A stretch of DNA of 64,000 bases from Paenibacillus glycanilyticus (lineage in GTDB: Bacteria; Bacillota; Bacilli; Paenibacillales; Paenibacillaceae): positions 343,095 to 407,094 of the forward strand of contig NZ_BSSQ01000014.1 of assembly GCF_030161375.1 (NCBI RefSeq), written 5' to 3'. The notes below the pieces were generated by a model. The model worked only from the letters and a program-made list of their open reading frames with translations. It had not been told where the DNA came from and ran no database searches. This document shows, one piece after another, positions 63,007 through 64,000 of the stretch (position 1 is its first letter; each line of letters starts with the position of its first letter). The translations under genes were made by a program, and so were the position numbers.

Positions 63007-64000
63007 TTAACGGCTGTTGTAACGGTCAAGCGCCGCTTGTTGAATCTCGATCGCACGATCCAAATTCAATGATTTCATCTTGTCCAGATATTTATCGAAC
63101 GCATCAACCGGCTCCGTGCCGAGAATGATCTTGAGCGACATTTCGTCTATCAGCGTGTTGATGTCGTTCATGATCGCCGCATACTCGGAAGCTTCATCCG
63201 GCGACGGCGTAATTGGCGGCAGCTGGTATTTCGCTGCGTCGGTCTTTTGCCAAGCGGTTACCGCGTCGCGTTGTGTTTGAAGAGCGAAGAACTGCTCGGC
63301 ATAACGTTTGTCCTGCACGAACGGACCGTTGTAGCTGCCGCGGGCATAGAGCGAGATGGCTTGTGCCGGTGCCAGCTTGTCCGGATTTTTAAGAAGAAGA
63401 TCGGTGTAAGTCGGGTAGCCGTCTTTCATGTTGTAGCTGACGCCTTCCGTACCGAAGTTGAAGAACAAGCCGCCTTCTTCGCTGTAGCCGTAATCGAGCA
63501 TTTGGACCGCGAGTTCAGGGTCTTTCGCTTGCGTTGTAATAGCTACCGTACCTTCGGATGCGTACGCCGTGTTATGTTGGCCGAATTTTGGCGTGTCGCC
63601 TTTCTTCAGAACCGGGTATGGAGCGCCGATCAGCACGGCTTTAGGATCTTTGGCTTCCACAAGCGGCTGCCATTTGCCGATCCCGCCGCCGGCATTGCCG
63701 ATGGATGCGCCTGTCGCGCCGGATGCGATGTTGCTGTCTACCGATTTGGTATCCGCGGTCGCGATGTTCTTATCGATCAAACCTTTCGAATACCAGTCGC
63801 GGAATAACGCCAGATATTGCTTGTAGCCTTCTTGCTCAGGACCAAACACGACCTTGCCGTCTTCCTGGTAGAAGCCGCGCGTTACGCCAAACGCTCCCAT
63901 GAAAGCTCCGTTGCCGCCGTCGTTGAAGAAGCGGGGTTTGCTGTTAAACGTAAGCGGTGCTGCCGCGCCTTTCTTTTCTTTAAATGCGGTCAGCGCCGCT
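63007..64000 (-). CDS. Sugar ABC transporter binding protein (LplA-like), N-terminus beyond window
   Basis: Partial: the last 330 or so residues are visible and the coding frame stays open through 64000 (ALTAFKEKKGAAAPLTF before GAFMGAFGVTRGFYQEDG). The C-terminal DUF3502-type part (IDEMSLKIILGTEPVDAFDKY, ending AALDRYNSR) matches the paralogue at 55835-57424. It delivers an oligosaccharide to the two permeases that follow. The lipobox must lie outside the window. Confidence 0.93.
   Translation of the reverse strand, partial: AALTAFKEKKGAAAPLTFNSKPRFFNDGGNGAFMGAFGVTRGFYQEDGKVVFGPEQEGYKQYLALFRDWYSKGLIDKNIATADTKSVDSNIASGATGASIGNAGGGIGKWQPLVEAKDPKAVLIGAPYPVLKKGDTPKFGQHNTAYASEGTVAITTQAKDPELAVQMLDYGYSEEGGLFFNFGTEGVSYNMKDGYPTYTDLLLKNPDKLAPAQAISLYARGSYNGPFVQDKRYAEQFFALQTQRDAVTAWQKTDAAKYQLPPITPSPDEASEYAAIMNDINTLIDEMSLKIILGTEPVDAFDKYLDKMKSLNLDRAIEIQQAALDRYNSR

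Overview
The window looks like a chromosomal segment of an aerobic, spore-former-type Firmicute, most likely Paenibacillus or a close relative. The reasons are intermediate GC content, strong GGAGG ribosome binding sites with several TTG and GTG starts, a hemE-hemH-hemY haem operon, a ytpB terpene synthase gene, lplABC-type sugar transporters beside a two-membrane-segment AraC regulator, and a large Ig-like surface protein of a type I associate with Paenibacillus. Most genes are on the minus strand. I saw no rRNA, tRNA, CRISPR array, insertion sequence or prophage. This is a reading of the sequence without database searches, so family names rest on recognised motifs.

Region by region: 1-8.8 kb holds an envelope-stress or export block. 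A histidine kinase, a response regulator and an RND pump form one operon. An ABC exporter broken by a one-base frameshift, a second response regulator and a second kinase form another. 8.9-16.4 kb carries pfkA, ytpB, an MFS transporter, a cold-shock protein, a methyltransferase, two small proteins and pepF. 16.4-23.8 kb is mixed: lipoproteins, a cyclase, a VOC-methyltransferase operon, a DUF92 membrane protein, a glycerophosphodiesterase and a CapA-type protein. 23.8-27.3 kb is the haem operon.

27.5-42.9 kb is the most distinctive part: what looks like a complete type IV pilus locus in a Gram-positive. On the minus strand it runs pilB, pilT, pilC, pilin, prepilin peptidase, a fused pilM-pilN and pilO. 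A second minus-strand cluster holds three minor pilin genes (PilV-, PilW- and PilX-like). Between them, on the plus strand, lies a 1580-residue secreted protein with a beta-trefoil-like domain and Ig-like (Big2) repeats. I infer it is a pilus-associated adhesin that could ride on the minor-pilin tip, an analogue of PilY1 without sequence resemblance that I can see.

43-55.8 kb contains housekeeping and envelope genes: RNA methyltransferase, an LtaS-type enzyme, a Lon-type membrane protease, a carboxypeptidase, murI, ytxGH, an Fe-S-type regulator, a HepT-like protein and a solitary CuA-domain protein. 55.8-64 kb is a carbohydrate-uptake cluster: a binding protein (cut by the right edge), two permeases, a GH88 unsaturated uronyl hydrolase, an AraC-type membrane regulator and a second, paralogous binding protein. 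This fits import and cleavage of oligosaccharides released by polysaccharide lyases.
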